Positions 1-4,353 of a stretch of 5,300 nucleotides of DNA are shown here, piece by piece. The DNA is from Thermoplasmatota archaeon. GTDB lineage: Archaea > Thermoplasmatota > JAQUQK01. Location: the NCBI GenBank assembly GCA_028716125.1, contig JAQUQK010000137.1, forward strand, positions 1-5,300. Reading direction: 5' to 3'. The first letter of the stretch is position 1, and every line of letters begins with the position of its first letter. The translations under genes were made by a program, and so were the position numbers. The notes under the pieces are model-generated. The model was not told the origin of the DNA, did no database searches, and was given only the letters and a program-made list of their open reading frames with translations.

Positions 1-778
1 CAAGGGCGTAGATGAATGGAAATACGATCTGCGCTACTGTTCCGTATCCTATGTGCGCAAAGCCAAACAATATTGATGCGGCGATGAGGCCAATCCTGTT
101 TTGCAGGAAGCCGCGGAAGAACGTTTCTTCAGTGATGGCAGCGGAAAGCGACACCGCGACTGCAAGCGGAATTCCAATTGTCGAAAAGCCCGCGCCGCTC
201 TCGCTTTGCGGAAGATTTACGCCGAGCAGTGTAAGCACGAAAACCACAGCCACAAGAAGCATGAAAAGCATCACGCCCGCAAGAGTTCCAAGAAGCGCGT
301 TTGCAGTGAAATTCTTGAACGAAAGACCTATTGATGAAATGCCTTTTCTGCGGATCAGCACGAATGCCACGACAGCGAAGAACATGGTTATGAAATTCAT
401 TATTATGGAAAACACTACGTCCGCCTGGCTTATCGGGCCGTTTTGCAGTTCCTTGCCAAAAAGCGCCGCCTCTATCTGCAGCGCGGTGCCCATTACGATT
501 CCCATTGCTATGACGTAGACGGCAGAAGCAAGGATCATTGAATTTGCAATTGCCGCGCGCACCGTTTTAGTCTTTGAAGTTTCCCTGTAGTAGGCGAGGG
601 CGCATCCGGCAAAGGACAGGAGCGCAACCGCCCCAGTAAACGGCAAGCTATCCATAAGCCCGATGAAATACTGGATGCCCAAGAGCAGTACTATGCCGCA
701 TGCGATTATCGAATACGCAAGCCAGCCGCTGCCCGGGTTTTTCAGGCGGGCGATTTTTCGAATTGGAATGAATTCCAT
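1..778 (-). CDS. CPBP (CAAX/Abi-type) intramembrane protease, 3' end cut off by the window
   Basis: Reading the minus strand from the ATG at 776-778 gives 259 codons without a stop, continuing past the left edge. The protein is strongly hydrophobic, with membrane segments near residues 20-41, 44-63, 76-98, 121-142, 159-186 and 200-216. Near the end are the two signature motifs of the CPBP family: EETFFRG (residues 217-223, the EExxxR motif) and FGFAH (238-242, the FxxxH motif). In this family these acidic and histidine residues form a metalloprotease site inside the membrane; known members process prenylated CAAX proteins or self-immunity peptides, and many have no known substrate. The last family motif (a conserved His or Asn in the following helices) would lie outside the window. 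The start is supported by a TATA-like box about 28 bp upstream (802-810) and no ribosome binding site, which suits a leaderless message. Family assignment is confident; the substrate cannot be told. Confidence 0.9.
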   Translation of the reverse strand, partial: MEFIPIRKIARLKNPGSGWLAYSIIACGIVLLLGIQYFIGLMDSLPFTGAVALLSFAGCALAYYRETSKTKTVRAAIANSMILASAVYVIAMGIVMGTALQIEAALFGKELQNGPISQADVVFSIIMNFITMFFAVVAFVLIRRKGISSIGLSFKNFTANALLGTLAGVMLFMLLVAVVFVLTLLGVNLPQSESGAGFSTIGIPLAVAVSLSAAITEETFFRGFLQNRIGLIAASILFGFAHIGYGTVAQIVFPFIYAL

Positions 779-801
779 TTGCGGGCAATATTGCGAGCGC
801 C

Positions 802-810
802 AATAAAAAA
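802..810 (-). promoter_or_regulatory. TATA-like box for the CPBP protease gene
   Basis: The minus strand reads TTTTTTATT here, centred about 28 bp before the ATG at 778. Archaeal TATA boxes sit about 25-30 bp before the transcription start, so transcription would begin at or next to the start codon. No Shine-Dalgarno sequence precedes that ATG, which fits. Inferred from spacing and composition only. Confidence 0.5.
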
Positions 811-869
811 GTGAGCATCGGCAGATACAAAAATGCCCAAAAGATGCAAGATAGCGCGACAACAGATAT

Positions 870-1001
870 GCAGAGGTAGCCATGCATCCTGAAGTTCGCA
901 AGAACGAAGGAAGCGCGGCTACCTTCGCCAATCATGCAGAGGTAGCCATGCATCCTGAAGTTCGCAAGAACGAAGGAAGCGCGGCTACCTTCGCCAATCA
1001 T
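870..1001 (+). repeat. Two perfect 66-bp tandem repeats carrying a tRNA-Ser 5' fragment
   Basis: Copies 870-935 and 936-1001 are identical base for base, and the first 13 bases of a third copy (GCAGAGGTAGCCA) are the 5' end of tRNA-Ser at 1002-1014. Each copy can fold: AGGTAGCC (874-881) pairs with GGCTACCT (917-924). Inside is a GTTC/GAAC stem closed by a GCAA tetraloop (894-905), flanked by opposed GAA/GAA triplets. Each copy ends in CAATCAT. The second copy's GGCTACCT (983-990) could equally pair with the tRNA's own AGGTAGCC (1006-1013). The 66-bp period is a multiple of three, so a chance minus-strand reading frame with a repeated 22-residue block runs through it; I do not regard that as a gene. 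The perfect identity means either recent duplication or an assembly artefact. Confidence 0.9.
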
Positions 1002-1089
1002 GCAGAGGTAGCCAAGCTCGGTCCACGGCGCCAGTCTTGAAAACTGGTGAGCCTTCCGGCTCCCAGGAGTTCAAATCTCCTCCTCTGCG
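1002..1089 (+). tRNA. tRNA-Ser (anticodon TGA)
   Basis: The acceptor stem GCAGAGG (1002-1008) pairs perfectly with CCTCTGC (1082-1088). The anticodon stem is CCAGT/ACTGG with loop CTTGAAA (1036-1042), giving anticodon TGA at 1038-1040. A long variable arm (about 1048-1064) makes it a class II tRNA, and the T arm is AGGAG-TTCAAAT-CTCCT. The discriminator base is G1089, as expected for serine. CCA is not encoded: C, T, T follow, so the tail must be added after transcription. tRNA-Leu begins 19 nt downstream, so the two are probably transcribed together. No TATA-like sequence lies about 26 bp upstream, because that position falls inside the 66-bp repeat. Confidence 0.95.
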
Positions 1090-1108
1090 CTTGATTGTTG
1101 TTTTTCAC

Positions 1109-1196
1109 GCAGGGGTAGCCAAGCCTGGTCAACGGCGCGGGATTTAGGGTCCCGTCCCGAAGGGGTTCTTGGGTTCGAATCCCATCCCCTGCACCA
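1109..1196 (+). tRNA. tRNA-Leu (anticodon TAG), CCA encoded
   Basis: The acceptor stem GCAGGGG (1109-1115) pairs with CCCCTGC (1186-1192). The anticodon stem CGGGA/TCCCG encloses loop TTTAGGG with anticodon TAG at 1145-1147, reading CUA-type leucine codons. The long variable arm contains a CCC-GAA-GGG hairpin (class II). The T loop is TTCGAAT (1174-1180); the outermost T-stem pair is a T-T mismatch (1169/1185), a small oddity. Discriminator A1193 is followed by an encoded CCA (1194-1196), unlike the neighbouring tRNA-Ser. It lies 19 nt after tRNA-Ser and is probably processed from the same transcript. Confidence 0.95.
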
Positions 1197-1197
1197 C

Positions 1198-1202
1198 TTT
1201 TT
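1198..1202 (+). terminator. T-tract after the tRNA-Ser/tRNA-Leu pair
   Basis: Five T residues follow the encoded CCA of tRNA-Leu by one base. Archaeal RNA polymerase stops at short runs of T in the non-template strand without needing a hairpin, so this is a plausible end for the two-tRNA transcript. A five-base run is weak evidence on its own. Confidence 0.4.
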
Positions 1203-1273
1203 GCGCCAGATAACACTCATAAATGGAAAAATGATACGTGTTCGTTCTGAACCGCCGATAATACATCATAATT

Positions 1274-1332
1274 GTCGGTGGTGGCTCAGCACCCGAGGCG
1301 CAGCCGAGGGGGAGAGCCACCATAACAATAAT
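1274..1332 (+). repeat. 59-bp hairpin unit with a tRNA-Met 5' fragment
   Basis: The unit begins with a near copy of the first 16 nt of the tRNA-Met just downstream; GTCGGTGGTGGCTCAGC (1274-1290) matches the tRNA start at 1333 with a one-base insertion. It contains TGGTGGCTC (1279-1287) paired with GAGCCACCA (1314-1322), a 9-bp stem. Above that is CCC-GA-GGC-gca-GCC-GA-GGG, which offers two opposed GA steps able to form sheared G-A pairs. It ends in CAATAAT, directly against the tRNA. GAGCCACC could alternatively pair with the tRNA's own GGTGGCTC (1338-1345). The design matches the unit before tRNA-Ser, including the 11-nt gap between the inverted copy and the tRNA, although the sequence is different. 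Confidence 0.75.
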
Positions 1333-1465
1333 GTCGGGGTGGCTCAGCCTGGTAGAGCACCGGACTCATAGGGTAGTTTTCGAATAAGAGCGAAAACACA
1401 AACTTGGGCTCTATAAAGTCCCCTGGGAAATCCGGGGGTCGCGAGTTCAAAGCTCGCCCCCGACA
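1333..1465 (+). tRNA. tRNA-Met (anticodon CAT), with intron
   Basis: The acceptor stem GTCGGGG (1333-1339) pairs with CCCCGAC (1458-1464), with discriminator A1465 and no encoded CCA. The D stem is GCTC/GAGC and the T arm is GCGAG-TTCAAAG-CTCGC (1441-1457). The anticodon stem CCGGA (1360-1364) pairs with TCCGG (1431-1435), but the loop is interrupted after position 37: it reads C-T-CAT-A, then a 59-nt intron, then A1430. A CAT anticodon may belong to elongator Met, initiator Met or the modified Ile tRNA. The lack of the three G-C pairs expected in an initiator anticodon stem, and the known habit of archaeal elongator tRNA-Met genes of carrying a 37/38 intron, favour elongator Met. Ile(CAT) cannot be fully excluded. 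Confidence 0.93.
1371..1429 (+). other. tRNA-Met intron (bulge-helix-bulge type)
   Basis: The 59-nt insert lies between positions 37 and 38. CTCA of the anticodon loop (1365-1368) pairs with TGGG (1424-1427), forming the four-pair central helix. It is flanked by the three-base bulges TAG (1369-1371) and AAA (1428-1430). Archaeal splicing endonuclease cuts after the second base of each bulge, which gives exactly these intron ends. The intron has its own hairpin, GTTTTCG (1376-1382) with CGAAAAC (1391-1397). The intron-side outer helix is short (two G-C pairs at 1372-1373/1422-1423), so the motif is somewhat relaxed. No protein is encoded in it. Confidence 0.85.
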
Positions 1466-1466
1466 C

Positions 1467-1472
1467 TTTTTT
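1467..1472 (+). terminator. T6 tract after tRNA-Met
   Basis: Six T residues start two bases after the tRNA-Met 3' end, a plausible archaeal termination signal. The same stretch, read on as TTTTTTACA, lies about 40 bp before the ATG at 1512 and could double as a TATA-like box, giving a leader of about 15 nt that includes the GAGG site. Both roles are inferred. Confidence 0.4.
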
Positions 1473-1499
1473 ACACATGTGCTTTGCCAGCGTTTTGCA

Positions 1500-1503
1500 G
1501 AGG
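1500..1503 (+). promoter_or_regulatory. Ribosome binding site GAGG for the 1512 gene
   Basis: GAGG lies 8 nt before the ATG at 1512, a normal distance for pairing with the 16S rRNA tail. It favours this ATG over longer readings of the frame, which would begin inside the tRNA gene, and over the in-frame GTG at 1479. Confidence 0.55.
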
Positions 1504-1511
1504 CCGAGAAA

Positions 1512-2444
1512 ATGAAAATCCCGCTAAAATTTATCGCAGTTGCGCTCCTGCTTGCCATCTTTGCGGCTCATTTCAGCTTCAGCATTTTCCCAAACGACCT
1601 TTTCCTTGCGCCGGATACCATTGAAAGAAAATACGGTGCGGTAACGTCATGGAACATAAACGACGGATGGGACAACTACACCGGCGTGATTGTGATTGAG
1701 TTCGCGGGCCTTGAGTACGGCAAGGACGAGCGCGTTCTTCACTACAATGTTGTCAAAGACGGAAGCGACGAAGCGGTGCCTAACACAGAGTTCTACGCCC
1801 ACATAACTCCGCAGGTCCATGAGATGAAATTCACGCGCATAAATGCAGGGTATTTCCTTCCCCCATGGAATCTTGAAAAGGACGGAACTCTGGAACTCGG
1901 CGCAGTTCAAAACGACGGCACGCCCGAAGGCCAAGAATCCGTTTTCTACCTCGGGCAATACAAAGTCATCCGCGAAGAAGAGATTCTGGGCGAGAAATGC
2001 TGGGTCTGGCACTATGAGGCGAACAACCTGCCGCTCAACATGCCCGGAAGCGAGGTTTACGGCGACATTTCAAACTATTACTGGTACAGCGAGAAATACG
2101 AGCGCATGGTGAAGGCGGAAAGCCACCTGATTGTGAAAATGAAATACGGCGAGCTTGTCAAGACGCTTGCAGAACAGCAGAGCATACCTTTCGTAGGCGA
2201 CTTTTACGGCGCATTAAGCCCGGCACTCGTCGGATACCCAGTCAACGACAATACTCTAGTCCGCGTCTACCAGTTCGACTACACGATGCGCGAGAACAGC
2301 AGCCAGTACATGATTGACCAGGGGCGCCAATTCTATATTCTGGAAAATTTCATAGTTCCGGGAGTTTCGCTAATTGCATTTGTGGCACTCCCGGTCGGCG
2401 TCTGGGCTTTGGTCGAAAGAAAAACCAAAAAGAAAAAGACCTAG
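1512..2444 (+). CDS. Exported protein of unknown function anchored by N- and C-terminal membrane helices
   Basis: A 310-residue protein. I do not recognise the family with confidence. A basic start (MKIPLK) leads into a hydrophobic segment (about residues 7-26), then a soluble region of about 250 residues rich in Tyr, Trp, Asn and acidic residues, typical of a beta-rich domain outside the membrane. A second hydrophobic segment follows (about 281-301), then a lysine-rich tail (KTKKKKT). By the positive-inside rule both ends face the cytoplasm and the middle faces out. The soluble part has one cysteine (in EKCWVW). The layout (helix, large outer domain, helix) recalls DUF3068/PorA-like proteins, but I cannot show sequence similarity. 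The frame is open further upstream into the tRNA-Met gene; the ATG at 1512 is preferred because of the GAGG site and the signal anchor immediately after it. It converges on the LGF-repeat gene with an 11-bp gap. Confidence 0.85.
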   Translation: MKIPLKFIAVALLLAIFAAHFSFSIFPNDLFLAPDTIERKYGAVTSWNINDGWDNYTGVIVIEFAGLEYGKDERVLHYNVVKDGSDEAVPNTEFYAHITPQVHEMKFTRINAGYFLPPWNLEKDGTLELGAVQNDGTPEGQESVFYLGQYKVIREEEILGEKCWVWHYEANNLPLNMPGSEVYGDISNYYWYSEKYERMVKAESHLIVKMKYGELVKTLAEQQSIPFVGDFYGALSPALVGYPVNDNTLVRVYQFDYTMRENSSQYMIDQGRQFYILENFIVPGVSLIAFVALPVGVWALVERKTKKKKT

Positions 2445-2455
2445 CATTTTTCAAA

Positions 2456-2635
2456 TTATTGCGCCGGCTTCTTCGGCTTCCAATTCAGGAAGTTCAGGAA
2501 TTCCAGGAAATACAAAAACAGCAGGTAATTCCACGGGCTGTATTTAATTCCCAAAAACCCTAGGAAACCCAGGAATCCGAGAAATCCCAGATAGCCGCGC
2601 CTATCGAGCTTCTTATTTTGCATCTCTCTTACCAT
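2456..2635 (-). CDS. Small LGF-repeat membrane protein
   Basis: From the ATG at 2633-2635 this encodes 59 residues: a short basic head (MVREMQNKKLDRRGY), then LGF repeated four times and LGI, then KYSPWNYLL, a hydrophobic FL-rich stretch and a KPKKPAQ tail. The repeats use different synonymous codons (CTGGGATTT, CTCGGATTC, CTGGGTTTC, CTAGGGTTT), which indicates selection on the protein rather than a low-complexity DNA accident. Small bacterial and archaeal proteins with LGFLGF runs followed by an aromatic hydrophobic segment exist (some filed under DUF3796, from memory); their function is unknown. It is probably inserted in the membrane. The start at 2635 is chosen for GGTGA four bases upstream; ATG 2650 or TTG 2656 in the same frame would add 5 or 7 residues. 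It lies 85 bp downstream of the zinc-finger gene on the same strand and may share its transcript. Confidence 0.7.
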   Translation of the reverse strand: MVREMQNKKLDRRGYLGFLGFLGFLGFLGIKYSPWNYLLFLYFLEFLNFLNWKPKKPAQ

Positions 2636-2639
2636 ATCT

Positions 2640-2644
2640 TCACC
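2640..2644 (-). promoter_or_regulatory. GGTGA ribosome binding site for the LGF-repeat gene
   Basis: The minus strand reads GGTGA, complementary to the archaeal 16S rRNA 3' tail, four bases before the ATG at 2635. This decides between that start and the in-frame ATG at 2650, before which no such site is seen. Confidence 0.45.
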
Positions 2645-2720
2645 ACACATTTTCAAATTTCAATTATGAAAGAATATGGCGATTATGGTATTTATGATGT
2701 TGGGTAAAATTGGAATGCAA

Positions 2721-3290
2721 TTATTTTCTAAACGACAATCCAATAAAAACAGCAAGGATAATTATTGAAACCCAAAATCCAATCGTTGAAAATGCGTAAG
2801 AAAACGGCTCAGGGATACTGGATTTATTATAATATGAATTATCGATAAAAAGTCCAATATAGACGAGCAACGCGCATACAGACAAAATTTTCCAACCCGT
2901 ATTTCTTTTTGGTCCTTCCTGTCTAGCTTGGATTTGTCTTAATTCTTCGGCTGGACTATAGTATCTTATTTTTTCGGTTGGTCTTGGTTTTTGAATTGGT
3001 TTTAGCCTCAACCTATCGTAGAATTCGCTTATTTTTTCTTCCCTTTCTTTCTCTTTGATTTCAAGAGTTTCGGCATACTGAACGCAAGGATGTCCTTTGC
3101 CATCAAAAAATTCGTCTCTATTCCAATTTGGATTGTCAAACTCTGGCATGTCAAACTCTGGCATCGATGGAACTTTTGCAATTTGGTGCTCTTCGCAGAA
3201 ATACTTTTCACAATACTGGCATTTATGAATGGCGGGCTTTTTACAAGAATGATAAGCGCATTCTCCATTTTCCGAAGTTTTTCCTCCCAT
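2721..3290 (-). CDS. AN1-like zinc-finger protein with two C-terminal membrane helices
   Basis: A 189-residue protein. The N-terminus holds a full set of metal ligands in AN1-like order: C11, C16, C24, C27, C32, H35, then H67 and C69 (the closing HxC). In AN1 domains such residues bind two zinc ions. Here the gap between H35 and H67 is about 31 residues instead of the usual handful, so the last pair is split off by an insertion containing MPEFD twice in tandem. Next come a charged, probably helical segment (about 74-125, rich in Glu, Lys, Arg) and two hydrophobic helices (about 133-149 and 166-187), ending FRK. It is likely tethered to the membrane with the finger in the cytoplasm. Eukaryotic AN1 proteins act in ubiquitin and stress pathways; archaeal roles are unknown. 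A B-box-like finger is an alternative reading. The gene is far richer in A and T than the methyltransferase gene beside it. Confidence 0.85.
   Translation of the reverse strand: MGGKTSENGECAYHSCKKPAIHKCQYCEKYFCEEHQIAKVPSMPEFDMPEFDNPNWNRDEFFDGKGHPCVQYAETLEIKEKEREEKISEFYDRLRLKPIQKPRPTEKIRYYSPAEELRQIQARQEGPKRNTGWKILSVCALLVYIGLFIDNSYYNKSSIPEPFSYAFSTIGFWVSIIILAVFIGLSFRK
3135..3164 (-). repeat. 15-bp perfect tandem duplication inside the zinc-finger gene
   Basis: GTCAAACTCTGGCAT on the plus strand occurs twice back to back (3135-3149 and 3150-3164). It is in frame and produces the repeated MPEFD pentapeptide in the insertion between the AN1-like ligands H35 and H67. Identical DNA in both copies suggests a recent slippage event. 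Confidence 0.9.
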
Positions 3291-3320
3291 ACTTCAAGCC
3301 CTGAATTTGAATCCAAAACC

Positions 3321-3330
3321 CGTTATTAAA
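3321..3330 (-). promoter_or_regulatory. TATA-like box for the zinc-finger gene
   Basis: The minus strand reads TTTAATAACG here, about 36 bp before the ATG at 3290, which would give a leader of about 10 nt. Weak evidence, from composition and spacing only. Confidence 0.35.
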
Positions 3331-3356
3331 GTAAATCGTCGTATCCTTTACACCCA

Positions 3357-3367
3357 TTTTATTTAAC
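3357..3367 (+). promoter_or_regulatory. TATA-like box for the RNA methyltransferase gene
   Basis: TTTTATTTAAC is centred about 23-26 bp before the paired ATG codons at 3385 and 3388, in a spot with no ribosome binding site. That spacing predicts transcription starting at or next to the start codon, so a leaderless message. It lies in the 94-bp divergent gap shared with the zinc-finger gene. Confidence 0.55.
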
Positions 3368-3384
3368 CCACTCCCGATTACAAT

Positions 3385-4353
3385 ATGATGCCTTCAGAAA
3401 AGACAGAAAAGAAACAGGCGCAGGCGCCACAGGACCCGAATTACGGCTACGATCCCTGGATAATTTCACGCTACAAGAAGCTCTTTCCAGACTGGGAAGC
3501 GCTAGTGCGAAGGATGGAGCGCCCGATTCCGGATTACATCAGGATTAACAAACTGCGCGCCAATCCCGACGAAACAATAAAGGCGCTTGAGAAGCGCGGT
3601 TTCAGGTTCAAGCGCGTGCCTTTCTGTGACTATGCGTTCCAGGCGACGGAAGCGCCATTCTCGCTCAGCTCTACGCCCGAATATCTGCTCGGCGAATATT
3701 TCATTCATGATGCGTCTTCCCTGCTGCCGCCGTTAGCGCTTGCGCCAAAGCCGGGGGAAATCGTGCTGGACATGTGCGCCGCGCCCGGAGGGAAATCAAC
3801 CCATCTCGCGGAAATAATGCAGAACAAGGGAACCATTTTTGCGCTGGACATCAATCGCGACAAGATTCGCGCCCTCAGGTCGCACGTCAACCGCCTCGGA
3901 ATCGAGAACATGATGATTTTCAGGACTGACGCGATGGACGCCGCAAATGTGATGGGAAACGTGCGCCCCGACAAGATTTTGCTGGATGCACCATGCTCCG
4001 GCGAAGGCGTCGTTTCAAAGGACGCAAGCCGCAAGCAAGGCGAGATTTCTGAAATTGACTTTTGCCGCAGCAGCCAGCGCGCGCTTCTGAAACTTGCGTG
4101 CAATCTGCTGAAAGACGGCGGAACGCTCGTTTACTCCACCTGCACGTTTGCGCCGGAAGAAAACGAGGAAAGCATCGTCTACGCTGTGGAAGAATTGGGA
4201 ATGAGGGTTGAGGAAATTGGGGTGGAGGCGGGGGTGCCTGCGCTCGGCGAAGCGTTTGGCAAAAAGCTGCCTGAATATGTAACGAAGGCGCGAAGATTCC
4301 TGCCGCACATCCACAATACAATGGGCGCGTTTGCGGCGAAATTGAAAAAATAA
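3385..4353 (+). CDS. RNA (cytosine-5) methyltransferase, NOP2/NSUN/RsmB family
   Basis: A 322-residue S-adenosylmethionine-dependent enzyme that methylates C5 of cytosine in RNA. The N-terminal part (about 20-120) carries the family's substrate-binding motif YIRINKLR (51-58). The Rossmann core follows: SAM-binding loop DMCAAPGGKS (129-138), the acidic ALDIN (153-157), DAPCSGEG (201-208) and YSTCTF (250-255). In this family the TC cysteine (C253) attacks cytosine and the PC cysteine (C204) helps release the product; both are present, so the enzyme should be active. The C-terminal PHIHNTMGAFAA matches the usual family ending. The compact form without a PUA or NusB domain fits archaeal Trm4-like tRNA methyltransferases, but rRNA as the substrate is possible. 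The two adjacent ATGs (3385, 3388) are equally plausible starts. The stop codon directly abuts that of the convergent nitroreductase. Confidence 0.95.
   Translation: MMPSEKTEKKQAQAPQDPNYGYDPWIISRYKKLFPDWEALVRRMERPIPDYIRINKLRANPDETIKALEKRGFRFKRVPFCDYAFQATEAPFSLSSTPEYLLGEYFIHDASSLLPPLALAPKPGEIVLDMCAAPGGKSTHLAEIMQNKGTIFALDINRDKIRALRSHVNRLGIENMMIFRTDAMDAANVMGNVRPDKILLDAPCSGEGVVSKDASRKQGEISEIDFCRSSQRALLKLACNLLKDGGTLVYSTCTFAPEENEESIVYAVEELGMRVEEIGVEAGVPALGEAFGKKLPEYVTKARRFLPHIHNTMGAFAAKLKK

Noticed and set aside
12..518. Plus-strand frame of 168 codons
   Set aside because: It is the shadow of the CPBP protease on the opposite strand, which carries the EExxxR and FxxxH motifs.
648..1001. Minus-strand frame with a duplicated 22-residue block and a hydrophobic stretch (ISVVALSCIFWAFLYLP...)
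   Set aside because: The repeated part is the 66-bp tRNA-fragment repeat (66 is divisible by 3), and its downstream end overlaps the CPBP gene in another frame. A frameshifted longer N-terminus of the protease is conceivable because the stretch looks like a membrane helix, but the TATA box at 802-810 supports the ATG at 778.
870..1001. CRISPR array
   Set aside because: There are only two units, the intervening sequences are identical, and the repeated part is a tRNA fragment.
870..1001. C/D box sRNA in the tandem repeat
   Set aside because: A CTGA occurs, but no proper RTGATGA C box was found on either strand.
1274..1330. H/ACA guide RNA (hairpin with GA/GA steps and a downstream ACA)
   Set aside because: There is no internal loop large enough for a guide pocket, and the ACA is about 11 nt from the top of the lower stem rather than the usual 14-16. 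The hairpin is better explained by the tRNA-fragment inverted copy.
1404..1511. Longer N-terminus of the exported protein (ATG at 1404)
   Set aside because: It would start inside the tRNA-Met intron and run through the tRNA 3' exon. The ATG at 1512 has a GAGG site and is followed directly by the membrane anchor.
3029..3329. Frames of 79-95 codons overlapping the zinc-finger gene
   Set aside because: They overlap the Cys/His ligand region of the real gene in other frames and have no motifs of their own.
3920..4321. Minus-strand frames opposite the methyltransferase
   Set aside because: They are antisense shadows with low-complexity, Arg/Pro-rich translations and no recognisable domain.
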